64,000 bases of DNA from Alistipes onderdonkii. Lineage in GTDB: Bacteria > Bacteroidota > Bacteroidia > Bacteroidales > Rikenellaceae. A program made the translations under genes and the position numbers. The stretch lies in the NCBI RefSeq assembly GCF_025145285.1, contig NZ_CP102251.1, positions 1,798,001 through 1,862,000 of the forward strand, read 5' to 3'. Below, piece by piece: positions 33,396 through 41,983 of the stretch. Position 1 is the first letter of the stretch. Every line of letters begins with the position of its first letter. The notes below the pieces were generated by a model. The model was not told the origin of the DNA. It searched no databases and worked only from the letters and a program-made list of their open reading frames with translations.

Positions 33396-36300
33396 TCAGC
33401 GGGCCTCCTGTGCCTCGGCCACGCCGCACTTTTTCATCTCGTTGCGGCCATGGAATACCGGGTAGTACATCAGTTCGGCACGCGCCGGGTTGAGGCGGTA
33501 GGAGCCCGTATAGCGGGGCAGGAGCCTGACGGTGAAGGTATGCGTCCCCTTGCGGAGCTTGTTGCAGAAGACGGCGACCTTCTCCTTGTAGTATTCCCGG
33601 TGCGCCTCTTTCCAGAAATCGCCTTTCTCTTTCGAGTCGTAGGAACAGCCCGCGGGGATCGGGATCTCGACCATGACGTATTCGGCGTCGGAATCGGCCG
33701 TTACGGTTGCCACCAGTTCGACGCGCTCCCCGGCATGGAGTGTTGTCACGGGCTTGCCGTTCTTGCGGAACCGGGTCGAAACCGAGAAGCCTTCGGCCGC
33801 AGGCTCCGGTTTGTCGTTCCAGGCTTGTTGGTAGGCTGTGAAGAATACGGGCATGGAACCCTCTTTGCGGACGGTTATCTCCTTTCCGGGCTCGTATGTC
33901 CGGGTAAGCGGGAATTTGCCGAACCGTTGTCCGTCGATCGTCAGGCTCGCTTCGCGGAATGTGCCGCCGTCCTTCTCCAGCATGTCGGGCATGATGGTTT
34001 CCACGATCCGCGACGATTCGTAGGTGTTGCGCCACGAACCGCTTTTACGCTGTTCGAAGAAGTAGTTGCGGATCTTTTCCAACTCGGCCTTGCGGTTGCC
34101 CGCGGCGCGCAGGATGCGGTATGCCGTGAGCGTGTTTTCGACGTCGCTCATGTCCGGCTGCGCGAACCTGCGGAGCGTCGGTTCCCGCGGTGTTTTGTCG
34201 CGCCAGTACAACGACCCCATCATGGTTCGGGAGGCAAGAGCCAGCAGCGAATCCGCGGCGGGCATCCCATCAGGGGCGAACTGTTGCAGCATTTCCGCCG
34301 TCCGGAGCCGGTTGCCGAGCGTCGCGTCGGGGATCGACGCGATGAAAGCGCAGTAGCGCGGGTAGTCGATCCTGGCGTCCAGCTTGCGGAGAAGCCCCAC
34401 CAGCGAGAGCAGTTCGTTTTTCCGCATTCCCGTCGAGTCGGATGCCGCCGCCGGCATACGGCGGTTCAGGCCAGCCAGCAGCGCGTCCGTCAGTGCCTGC
34501 CGGTCGAGGCCGGTCTTATAACCCTCCGTTTCGGCGTCGAGAAGTGCCTCCACGACCTGCTGCGATATCCACAGCTCGGTCTGTTCCCGATTCCACCACC
34601 CCCATAACTTGCCATCGTTCTGGTTGGCCGCCAGTTTGCGGAGCAGGTTCGTGACCTTGTCGTCGTCCTTGAATTTCCGTCCGAACAGGGTGTATATCCG
34701 TTTTTTCGAGAGCAGCGCCTTGACCTTCGAAGCCATCTGCTCGTTGCAGAGGTGGGGGTAGAGGTCGATGTTTTCGATCTCGTCGAGGAATGCCTGCATG
34801 GCCGATGCCTCGGCGTGGATCGTCACGGTGCCCAGCGCCGGGTCGGGCGTGAACCGCAGGGCCGCGGTGTCGTTGAGGACGGCGAACTCCCCGTGGGTTT
34901 CCAGGATTCCGGCCTTGTAGATCGGGATCGCACGCCGCTCCCCGTCGAAATAGCCTCCGGGCGTCGTCAGCGAGTAGACGATCCGGATGCTGTCGGCATC
35001 CCCTGCGACGGCGGGTATTGCGTCCGTATGCGAGGTGGCGATGCGGATTTGCTTCTCGGCCGTCCGTCCGTCGGTTTCGATCGTGCGGCGTACGGACAAG
35101 GTGTCGCCGGTGTGGTTGGTCAGCCGTCCGGCAGCATTGAGGCTGTCGCCCGCGATGGCGAAGCGGGGGACGGAGAGTTGGGCGTTGAGCGGCTTGTACG
35201 ATTTTATGCGCAGATGCTTCCTGTCCGCCTGCCTGCGGCCACCGACGGCGATGAAGTTGGCGTCCCAGCTGGTGATGTCGTCCGGATAGGTCACTTCGAA
35301 AGTCAGCCGCCCTGCTTTGTCGATCGTCAGGCGGGGCTTCCAGAATGCGTCGTCATGGAAATCGGTGCGCAGCGTGTTCGGCATACCGGCCTCGAGCGGG
35401 AATCCGTCGCCGCCCGCCGCGTTCCGGTCGGAGGTTTCAATGAAGATGATCCCGTTTGCGGCCCTCGCCCCGTAGATTGCGGTGTTCGCGTCCCTGACGA
35501 GGTTCATCGACAGGATGCTTCCCCGGTCGAAGTCCGACAGTGCCCCGTCGTAGGGTACGCCGTTCACGACGATCATCGGGGCCTGACCGGCGATTGTGCC
35601 CGCTCCCCGCACCTGTATCCCGGCGGCCATGCCCGCGAGCGTGCTGGGGAGCGTTTCCGTCTGCTCGTCGAATTCCGCGAATGCCACTTCCGTTGTGACC
35701 GTTGCGGAATTGGCCCTGCTTCCCACCACGGCCCTCTTTCCGGACTTCCCGTAAGCTACGACCACGACTTCGTCCAGCGCGTTGTAATCTTCCTCCAGGA
35801 CGATGTTATAGTCGTAGCCGGAGATCAGTTTGGTGGCGAAATTCCGGTAGCCGATATAACTGACGACGAGCGTTCCCCGTCCCGTGTCCGAGAGGGTGAA
35901 TTTCCCGGCCGTATCCGTGACAGTCCCGGTGTCAGTCACGTCGATCTGCACCGATGCCCCGGCAATGGGTTCTCCATCCGGGTCGCGCACGGTGCCTGTG
36001 ACAACTTTGCCCGTCAGGTTGGCTTCGCTGATGCGCCCCGGGTTTCGCAACGGGTTGTCCCGCTCCGCCTCCGCGGGCTTGTAGTCGGCCAGCGGTGCCG
36101 CGGGGCGCGATACGCGCAACATCCTTTCCAGTTTCCCGAACAGCGCGCGGCTGCGGTCGTCGGCCGGTTCCTTTACGAGCGAATCCATCCGCAGGTAGTT
36201 GATGCCGCCCTTTCGCAGCCTTATCGTGGCCGAACAGCGGGTCGTATCCCTGAAGATGAGGTCTACCCGGAGGTTCCCCTCCGGCAGCCTGTCGATTTCG

Positions 36301-39300
36301 GTCGTCGTGCCGTAGTAGAGCCTGCTGGCGGGGTACTTGCCCGTCGATTGCAGGAGCACCATGATCGGCTGTGCCCTTGTGCCGTCCGCCAGTTTGCCTG
36401 GGGCGAGTTGCAGGCGGCAGCTGTCCATGAGCGAGATCGGCGGGACGGCCGAGATCAGCCCCGATTCGTTTTCGACCATGTCGGCGAGCCGCCGCCTGAA
36501 TATGCCGCGGATCGATTCGGCCGTAAGCGCGTCCTGCCCGAAGCAGACCGCCTGCGTGAAAGGTTCGAGCTGCCTCTGGATCGGGTTCTGCTCCCAACTC
36601 TGCTGTTTCAGGTAGTTGTTCCGAATGTCGTAACGGTAGCCGCCCTCGATTTCGAAACTGTTGACCGCAAGTGTGTCCGAATAGAGCGTGCCGACCTGTA
36701 TGCCCCCGGTGGTGAATCCCCGGTAGGGGAACGGCCCGGCCAGGATTGCCGCTTCGGCCTGCGGCCTGTACCGGCGGGTCTGCTTCTGCGTGCCGTTGAG
36801 GTAGTAGCAGACCCCGCCGGCGTTGATAATGCCCGGCAGTTCGGTTTCAACGGAGTAGGAGGATTGCCTGTCCGGCTGTCCCGTGAGCAGGGTCGCTTTC
36901 CCGAAGGTGTTGTCGACCGTAATCATGTGCCGTGTCAGCAGCGCCGTCTCGCACTGCGTGAGCATGCCTTTCTCTTTCCGGTCGTATTCCCTGACGGAGA
37001 TCCGCACGGGACGGTTGTCCCCGGGGGCCTCCCCGGGTCGCACTGCGGATTGTCCGCCGTCTACCGAAACGATGGTCTTCAGCCCCTCGCCCGCATAGAC
37101 GTTCTCGACGGTCACCTCCCTGTCGTAGGTGCGCAGCCGCAGCGTGTGCAGCCCCGGCCATATCGGGAAGCTGTACGGCGTCAGTTGCTGCGCCTGTTTG
37201 AAATAGTGGGGCTGTTCGTCGATCCACAGAACATGGATGCCCTGCACCTCCCCGTCGACGACCACATAGGGGGATAGCTGGGTGAGTCTTCCGGGGGCCT
37301 CCTCGGCATAGGCGTAGAACGGTTCCGGGTAGAGGAATTTGTAGTATTCGATCGAATCCAGTCCCATGCGCTGCCGCCACAGCGGCCAGTCCATCCCGGT
37401 GCGGATGTTGAAGAGGAACTCTTCGTCGGCCTCGTAGTTCTTCGGGGTGATGGTCTTTCCCGACGCCGACTTCCCGTATATCGCCACTGCCGGCGGCAGG
37501 GCTTCGAATTTCGAGGTGAACGCATAGGCCGTCACGTCGGCATTTTTCACCGGGCGTCCCTTGCGGTCTTTGACCGCCACTTCGACCTTTGCGCTCTGTC
37601 CGGGATAGACGGTCGCCGCCGTCGTTACCTCCATCGAGATGTTTTTCTCCGTGAAGGGCAGTTCGCCGCGTATCGTCCGGGCATTCTCGCCCTGCAGGTA
37701 GGCTATCTGCATCGAATAGCCCTTGCGGCCGTTGTCCTTGCGCGCGAAGTCGAGTTCGGTGGCATACCCTTTGGCAATCGTCTTGTCCCCCATGCAGATC
37801 GTGTACCAGAACGGGAATTTCGCGGGGTTGTCCACCACCAGCCGGACGGTGCCGTCCCGGCGGAAGAAGCGGTGCCCGATCAGTTCGCCCGGCAGTTTTC
37901 CGACCTCGATGTCCTCCGATGCCGTGGCGCTCTGCACCTCGTATTCGCTGACGATCCACGACAGCGGCACACTGCAGGGCAATGTGACCGAATCCTGCCA
38001 TACGATCCCGTATTCCGGGTTGTAGGCGGTTACCAGGGCACGGCTTTCGACGCTTTTGCCGTCGTATAGCTCACGCAGGGCGAGCATCCCCTGGCCGGCC
38101 GAATAGTCGATCCGCCTCCGCCTTGCGTCCCGGTACAGGCTTATGCGCTCATCCCTGCGTTCGTTGCCCGCATCGAAGAACGAGCAGGCGACGTTGTAAT
38201 ACATCGACACGCCGTCGACGAATATCGAGTCGGACAGGATGATTTCCTTCGTGGACTTGCCCTCCATGTCGAACGTATGCTCCCAGAGCCGGTCGGGGAC
38301 GAATGCCGTGCGGGCGAGGAATTTGCAGCCCATGTACCTGGCGGGTTTGACCAAGACCTTTACCCGCCCGTCGTATACCGGCATGTTGTTCTCATCCACG
38401 GCGCTCAGTGAAATCCTCACCGTGTCGCCCCGTGCGTATTTCTGTTTGTCGGCCCTGGCCGTGAAGGTGAGCTTGCCCAGTTCGTACTCCTCATAGCGAA
38501 AACGGCCCGTGATGTCGTTGGCATGCTTGTCGCCCGTCCGGAAGCGGAGTGTGTAATCCTTGTCGAGGCGGAGGCGGAGGCTGTCCGAAAGCCTGAACTC
38601 CCATTCGTACATGCCGGGACGGTAGGGCGCCAGCGATACGAGGGTCGTGTCTATCGACGGGGAGTAATACGAAACGAGTGCCACGTCGACCTTCCCGTCG
38701 AGGGGCTTGCCTTTGCGGTTGATGTGCGCCTTGAATTTCACCGTTTCCCCGGGTTTGTACCTGGGTTTGCTGAATACCACGAACCCGTCGTACTTGTCCC
38801 GCGCGGGCAGCTTCCCCGGTGCGAAAACCCGCTTGAAGGCTGTTTTGACCTTTCCCCAGGCCGTTTTGAGGAACCCGGGACGGTAGGTGTAATCCGGTTC
38901 GTTCCCGATGGTGATGTAATGCAGTACGCCGTCGTTGTTTACTTCGACCGTGGCCTCTTCGCCGCGGATGCGCGGGAGGTTGTAGGTGCATGTGCCGGGG
39001 TCGTATTTCATCCGTTTCGAGCCCCGCCTTACCACGGCATCGTCGATGATGTTGCCCAGCGTGTCGCAGAGTATCAGCATCACCTGCTCGTCCCTGACGA
39101 GCCTGTAATAGAAATTGTCTACGACATGATCGCCGTATACGAGTTTGTTCCCGTCCGTCCAGACCCGCAGGTAATTTCCCCGGGGGAGCTGCGGGATCTT
39201 TCCCGACGCAGTATATTTGCCGACGAACGTGTGCAGCATCCCTTCGTCGGGCGCCTTGCCTTTCACATGCAGTTCGCGGAGATCTCGGGCATCGGGTTTA

Positions 39301-39407
39301 TAGATGAATATTTCCGGGGAGGTGCGGCGGCTTTCGGGCAGCGGGGTCTGCGCCAGGCAGGCGGCCGTGCAGAGAAGCCCCACGAGGATTGTACTGCAAT
39401 ACTTCAT
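33396..39407 (-). CDS. Alpha-2-macroglobulin-like protein with embedded SusC-like regulatory and TonB-plug module
   Basis: 2,003 residues with a signal peptide ending near AACLAQ. Macroglobulin-type beta-domains include YKPGETVKFKAHINRKGKPL (from about 206) and further domains near 316 and 589. Residues about 1134-1215 are a carboxypeptidase-regulatory-like domain (TGTVRDPDGEPIAGASVQID); 1220-1325 match a TonB plug (DEVVVVAYGKSGKRAVVG, PMIVVNGVPYDG, VRDANTAIYGARAANGIIFI). The A2M domain follows (KPRLTIDKAGRLTFEVTYPD, about 1354), then a helical domain with a thioester-like CNEQ (about 1554), and a C-terminal receptor-type domain. There is no beta-barrel. Macroglobulins trap proteases; here a TonB-linked or matrix role is possible. 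It stands alone. Confidence 0.88.
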   Translation of the reverse strand: MKYCSTILVGLLCTAACLAQTPLPESRRTSPEIFIYKPDARDLRELHVKGKAPDEGMLHTFVGKYTASGKIPQLPRGNYLRVWTDGNKLVYGDHVVDNFYYRLVRDEQVMLILCDTLGNIIDDAVVRRGSKRMKYDPGTCTYNLPRIRGEEATVEVNNDGVLHYITIGNEPDYTYRPGFLKTAWGKVKTAFKRVFAPGKLPARDKYDGFVVFSKPRYKPGETVKFKAHINRKGKPLDGKVDVALVSYYSPSIDTTLVSLAPYRPGMYEWEFRLSDSLRLRLDKDYTLRFRTGDKHANDITGRFRYEEYELGKLTFTARADKQKYARGDTVRISLSAVDENNMPVYDGRVKVLVKPARYMGCKFLARTAFVPDRLWEHTFDMEGKSTKEIILSDSIFVDGVSMYYNVACSFFDAGNERRDERISLYRDARRRRIDYSAGQGMLALRELYDGKSVESRALVTAYNPEYGIVWQDSVTLPCSVPLSWIVSEYEVQSATASEDIEVGKLPGELIGHRFFRRDGTVRLVVDNPAKFPFWYTICMGDKTIAKGYATELDFARKDNGRKGYSMQIAYLQGENARTIRGELPFTEKNISMEVTTAATVYPGQSAKVEVAVKDRKGRPVKNADVTAYAFTSKFEALPPAVAIYGKSASGKTITPKNYEADEEFLFNIRTGMDWPLWRQRMGLDSIEYYKFLYPEPFYAYAEEAPGRLTQLSPYVVVDGEVQGIHVLWIDEQPHYFKQAQQLTPYSFPIWPGLHTLRLRTYDREVTVENVYAGEGLKTIVSVDGGQSAVRPGEAPGDNRPVRISVREYDRKEKGMLTQCETALLTRHMITVDNTFGKATLLTGQPDRQSSYSVETELPGIINAGGVCYYLNGTQKQTRRYRPQAEAAILAGPFPYRGFTTGGIQVGTLYSDTLAVNSFEIEGGYRYDIRNNYLKQQSWEQNPIQRQLEPFTQAVCFGQDALTAESIRGIFRRRLADMVENESGLISAVPPISLMDSCRLQLAPGKLADGTRAQPIMVLLQSTGKYPASRLYYGTTTEIDRLPEGNLRVDLIFRDTTRCSATIRLRKGGINYLRMDSLVKEPADDRSRALFGKLERMLRVSRPAAPLADYKPAEAERDNPLRNPGRISEANLTGKVVTGTVRDPDGEPIAGASVQIDVTDTGTVTDTAGKFTLSDTGRGTLVVSYIGYRNFATKLISGYDYNIVLEEDYNALDEVVVVAYGKSGKRAVVGSRANSATVTTEVAFAEFDEQTETLPSTLAGMAAGIQVRGAGTIAGQAPMIVVNGVPYDGALSDFDRGSILSMNLVRDANTAIYGARAANGIIFIETSDRNAAGGDGFPLEAGMPNTLRTDFHDDAFWKPRLTIDKAGRLTFEVTYPDDITSWDANFIAVGGRRQADRKHLRIKSYKPLNAQLSVPRFAIAGDSLNAAGRLTNHTGDTLSVRRTIETDGRTAEKQIRIATSHTDAIPAVAGDADSIRIVYSLTTPGGYFDGERRAIPIYKAGILETHGEFAVLNDTAALRFTPDPALGTVTIHAEASAMQAFLDEIENIDLYPHLCNEQMASKVKALLSKKRIYTLFGRKFKDDDKVTNLLRKLAANQNDGKLWGWWNREQTELWISQQVVEALLDAETEGYKTGLDRQALTDALLAGLNRRMPAAASDSTGMRKNELLSLVGLLRKLDARIDYPRYCAFIASIPDATLGNRLRTAEMLQQFAPDGMPAADSLLALASRTMMGSLYWRDKTPREPTLRRFAQPDMSDVENTLTAYRILRAAGNRKAELEKIRNYFFEQRKSGSWRNTYESSRIVETIMPDMLEKDGGTFREASLTIDGQRFGKFPLTRTYEPGKEITVRKEGSMPVFFTAYQQAWNDKPEPAAEGFSVSTRFRKNGKPVTTLHAGERVELVATVTADSDAEYVMVEIPIPAGCSYDSKEKGDFWKEAHREYYKEKVAVFCNKLRKGTHTFTVRLLPRYTGSYRLNPARAELMYYPVFHGRNEMKKCGVAEAQEAR

Positions 39408-39439
39408 GGCGAGGTCGGGTTTTTATCCTGCAATATAAC

Positions 39440-39465
39440 AAAAAGATCGCTCATGGCGACCTTTT
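39440..39465 (-). terminator. Terminator after the regulator-kinase gene
   Basis: On the minus strand AAAAGGTCGC pairs with GCGATCTTTT (one mismatch) and runs into TTTTTGTT. It lies between the kinase stop (39573) and the macroglobulin start (39407). Confidence 0.6.
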
Positions 39466-39496
39466 CGGGGAGGTATCCGTGTGTCCGCCCGGATTT

Positions 39497-39540
39497 TACG
39501 GTATATATACCGTTTTTTCCGCCTTTTCGCGGCGGAAAAA
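39497..39540. repeat. Adjacent palindrome and hairpin of unknown role
   Basis: ACGGTATATATACCGT (39497-39512) is a perfect palindrome. It abuts TTTTTTCCGCC (39512-39522) and GGCGGAAAAAA (39530-39540), an 11-bp perfect hairpin whose A/T ends are reversed relative to a normal terminator, so neither strand shows a U-tract. Confidence 0.5.
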
Positions 39541-39572
39541 AGCGGCCAGCCCGTCGAGGAGCCATTTATCGC

Positions 39573-40751
39573 TCAGGGACGCGCAATACCCCCCCCCGTG
39601 TCTTCTACGGTCTCGGACTTAGGCTGCACCTTGGCGATGGTGAACGTAAACGTGGAGCCTTCGCCCAGCGTCGATTCGATGGCCAGCTCCCCGCCGTTGC
39701 GGCGTGTGAGGTCTTGTACGAGTTGCAGGCCCAGGCCCGATCCCTCTTCGTTCTTGGTGCCGTAGGTGGTGTAGTGTATTTCGGGGTTGAGCAGTTTGGG
39801 CAGGTCTTCCTCGCTGATGCCCGTGCCGAAGTCGCGCACGCTTATCACGGCATGGGTGGGGGTTTCCCGCACGCGGATGACGATCCGTCCGCCCTCGTTG
39901 CTGTACTTGATGGCGTTCGACATCAGGTTGCGCATGATCGTTTTCACCATGTCCACGTCGCACGGGACGGTGATCGGGCCGGGGATGTCGTATTCGACGG
40001 CGATGTTCTTGACCTGTGCCACGAGGTCGGACATCTTGCTGGCGAAAACCACGACCTCCGAAATGTCGACCTCCTGGAACACCGTGTTCATGCGCCCGAT
40101 CTGGCTCTTCGTCCATTTGAGCAGGTTGTCCAGCAGCATGAAGGTGCTCTCGGTGATGTTGTTGCCCATCGTGATCATCTCCATGTTGTCTTCGCCGATC
40201 TGCTCCTGCGTAAGGTTTATCGAAAGCATGTTGAAAACCATCTTCAACGTGCCGATCGGCGACCGCAGGTCGTGGGCGATCACCGAGTACATCTTGTCGC
40301 GGGCGTCGACCGTGGCCTGCAACTCGTCGCGTTGCCGCATGATCGTGCGCTGTGCCGCCGCCAGATAGATGTGGTGCGATACGCGGGTGATCAGCTCCTC
40401 GTGGTTGAACGGCTTGGAGACGTAGTCGCTGGCTCCCAGTTTGAACCCCTTGACGATGTCCTCGGGGTTGTGCAGCGCCGTGAGGAAAATCACCGGGATG
40501 TCCTGCAATGCGGGGTCTGCCTTCAGGTGCCTGATCACCTCGTAGCCGTCCATGTCGGGCATCATGATGTCCAGCAGGATCAGGTCGGGGGACTCCTTTG
40601 CGGCCTTTTCGAGCGCCTCGTTACCTCCCGATGCCGTGACGATCTTGTATTTGGCACGGCTCAGCACGGCTTTCAGCAGCATGATGTTGGTGGCGATGTC
40701 GTCGACGGCCAGGATCGTATAGTCCTCGGGGTTTATGGAGATGTTTTTCAT
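39573..40751 (-). CDS. Response-regulator/histidine-kinase hybrid (receiver first)
   Basis: 392 residues from the ATG at 40751; the -7 element at 40778-40771 places the start of transcription after the alternative ATG at 40769. An N-terminal receiver (LAVDDIATNIMLLKAVL, phosphoacceptor in DLILLDIMMPDMDGYEV, YVSKPF) is followed by HisKA with VIAHDLRSPIGTLKMVF and an ATPase domain (NLMSNAIKYSNEGG, DFGTGIS, GSGLGLQLVQDL). No membrane segment is present, so it is a cytoplasmic relay. It lies beside the exopolysaccharide locus, same strand, with its own promoter. A G9 tract (39597-39589) falls within the last eight codons. Confidence 0.92.
   Translation of the reverse strand: MKNISINPEDYTILAVDDIATNIMLLKAVLSRAKYKIVTASGGNEALEKAAKESPDLILLDIMMPDMDGYEVIRHLKADPALQDIPVIFLTALHNPEDIVKGFKLGASDYVSKPFNHEELITRVSHHIYLAAAQRTIMRQRDELQATVDARDKMYSVIAHDLRSPIGTLKMVFNMLSINLTQEQIGEDNMEMITMGNNITESTFMLLDNLLKWTKSQIGRMNTVFQEVDISEVVVFASKMSDLVAQVKNIAVEYDIPGPITVPCDVDMVKTIMRNLMSNAIKYSNEGGRIVIRVRETPTHAVISVRDFGTGISEEDLPKLLNPEIHYTTYGTKNEEGSGLGLQLVQDLTRRNGGELAIESTLGEGSTFTFTIAKVQPKSETVEDTGGGIARP
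39589..39597 (-). repeat. Homopolymer G9 tract at the kinase C-terminus
   Basis: Nine G on the coding strand encode the Gly-Gly-Gly in EDTGGGIARP-stop. Losing one G would give a short tail ending VLRVPER; gaining one would read on to 39501, through the hairpin, and add about 30 residues. Confidence 0.7.
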
Positions 40752-40770
40752 GAGGGGAGGTTTAGACATG

Positions 40771-40778
40771 CAAATATA
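40771..40778 (-). promoter_or_regulatory. -7 element of the regulator-kinase gene
   Basis: On the minus strand TATATTTG (40778-40771) is an exact -7 match. Transcription from about 40764 excludes the ATG at 40769 and supports the ATG at 40751. It lies in the 59-bp gap after the last exopolysaccharide gene. Confidence 0.6.
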
Positions 40779-40810
40779 GTATAATATTTCAGGTTCCGTT
40801 CAAAATTCGG

Positions 40811-41983
40811 TCAGGCCCTGCGGGCTTTCTCCCAGGCACCCTTTCCGCGGTGGGTCGCCAGGTACGACGCCCCGCGGAAAACATTGAGGTTCATGAAGAG
40901 GAAGTAGTAGGGGATGAAGAGCAGTCTGTTGCGGTGTCCGCTGCGCTCCAGCGCCCATCCTGCGAGGGCGGCCAGGTAGAATGCGCATTGCAGGGCGAGG
41001 GCCGCGGCATAGAGCGCCCGATGGCCCGACCACAGCAGCGCGACGTTGAGCGGCAGGAGTGCTGCGAGTACCACGGGGGTCAGCGTCCAGCGCAGCACGC
41101 GGTGCGATACGTACTGGAACCACAGCACTCCGTAACGGAACGGATTGAGCAGCTTGCGCAGCCGCCATACCGATTGCAGCCCGCCCGCCGCGATGCGCTT
41201 CTTGCGTTTGCCCTCTTCGCCCATGTCGGCCGAAGGGGTCTCCAGCGCATAGGCGCCCTTGCAGTAAGCGATCCTGTATCCCTGCGCCGCGATCAGCATC
41301 GAGCAGACGAAATCGTCGAGCAGCGTATCTTCTCTCAGCGTCTGCCACAGTTCGCGCCGCACGGCGAACAACTCCCCCGCAGCCCCTACCGCCGAGTAGA
41401 GACGGTCGTCCAGCTCCTTGAGTTTCGATTCGTATTTCCAGTAGATGCCTTCTGTCGCGGCGGCGCCCGTATCCCCTGTCCCGGCGACGCGCTTTTCGCC
41501 GGCCACGCACCCCACTGCGGGGTCTTCGAAACAGCGGACGATTTCCGTCACGGCTTCGGGGTTGAGCATCGTATTGGCATCGGTGAAAACGATGAGCGGC
41601 GTGCGGATGATTCCCAGCGCCCGGTTCAGCGCCGCGGTCTTGCCGCCCCGGCGCGGGTCGTGCAGCACCGTCACCTCGGGGTAGGCGGCGAGCAGTTCGA
41701 CGGTGCGGTCGGTCGAGCCGTCGGTGATCCACGTCACGCGGAGCTTTCCGGCCGGATAATCCAATGCCCGGCAGTTGGCCATCTTTTCCGCCACGACCTC
41801 CTGTTCGTTGTAGGCGGCGATGAGCAGCGTCACCTCGGGCGGGTCGGCAGGAAAGGCGTACCGCCGTGCCGGGTGCATGGCTTCGCGGATCTTCACCAGC
41901 AGCCACAGCAGGATGCCGTATCCGAGGTAGGTGTAGAAGACGAGGAATACCCCCGCCCAGAAGAGTGTCGCTACGGTCGTCAT
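40811..41983 (-). CDS. Family 2 glycosyltransferase, membrane type
   Basis: 390 residues from the ATG at 41983. An N-terminal membrane helix (about 8-30) precedes a GT-A domain: LLIAAYNEQEVVAEKM, TWITDGSTDRTVELL, the DxD-like FTDANTM, EDTLLDDFVCSMLI and RKKRIAAGGLQSVWRL, the last corresponding to the acceptor-binding motif of processive family 2 enzymes. Three or more hydrophobic helices follow. It is the last gene of the exopolysaccharide operon and overlaps the preceding glycosyltransferase by 4 bp (ATGA). The sugar and linkage are unknown. Confidence 0.88.
   Translation of the reverse strand: MTTVATLFWAGVFLVFYTYLGYGILLWLLVKIREAMHPARRYAFPADPPEVTLLIAAYNEQEVVAEKMANCRALDYPAGKLRVTWITDGSTDRTVELLAAYPEVTVLHDPRRGGKTAALNRALGIIRTPLIVFTDANTMLNPEAVTEIVRCFEDPAVGCVAGEKRVAGTGDTGAAATEGIYWKYESKLKELDDRLYSAVGAAGELFAVRRELWQTLREDTLLDDFVCSMLIAAQGYRIAYCKGAYALETPSADMGEEGKRKKRIAAGGLQSVWRLRKLLNPFRYGVLWFQYVSHRVLRWTLTPVVLAALLPLNVALLWSGHRALYAAALALQCAFYLAALAGWALERSGHRNRLLFIPYYFLFMNLNVFRGASYLATHRGKGAWEKARRA

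Noticed and set aside
39512..39540. Hairpin considered as the terminator of the regulator-kinase gene
   Set aside because: Its A/T ends are on the wrong sides, so neither strand has a U-tract after the stem. The hairpin at 39440-39465, followed by TTTTTGTT on the minus strand, fits better.
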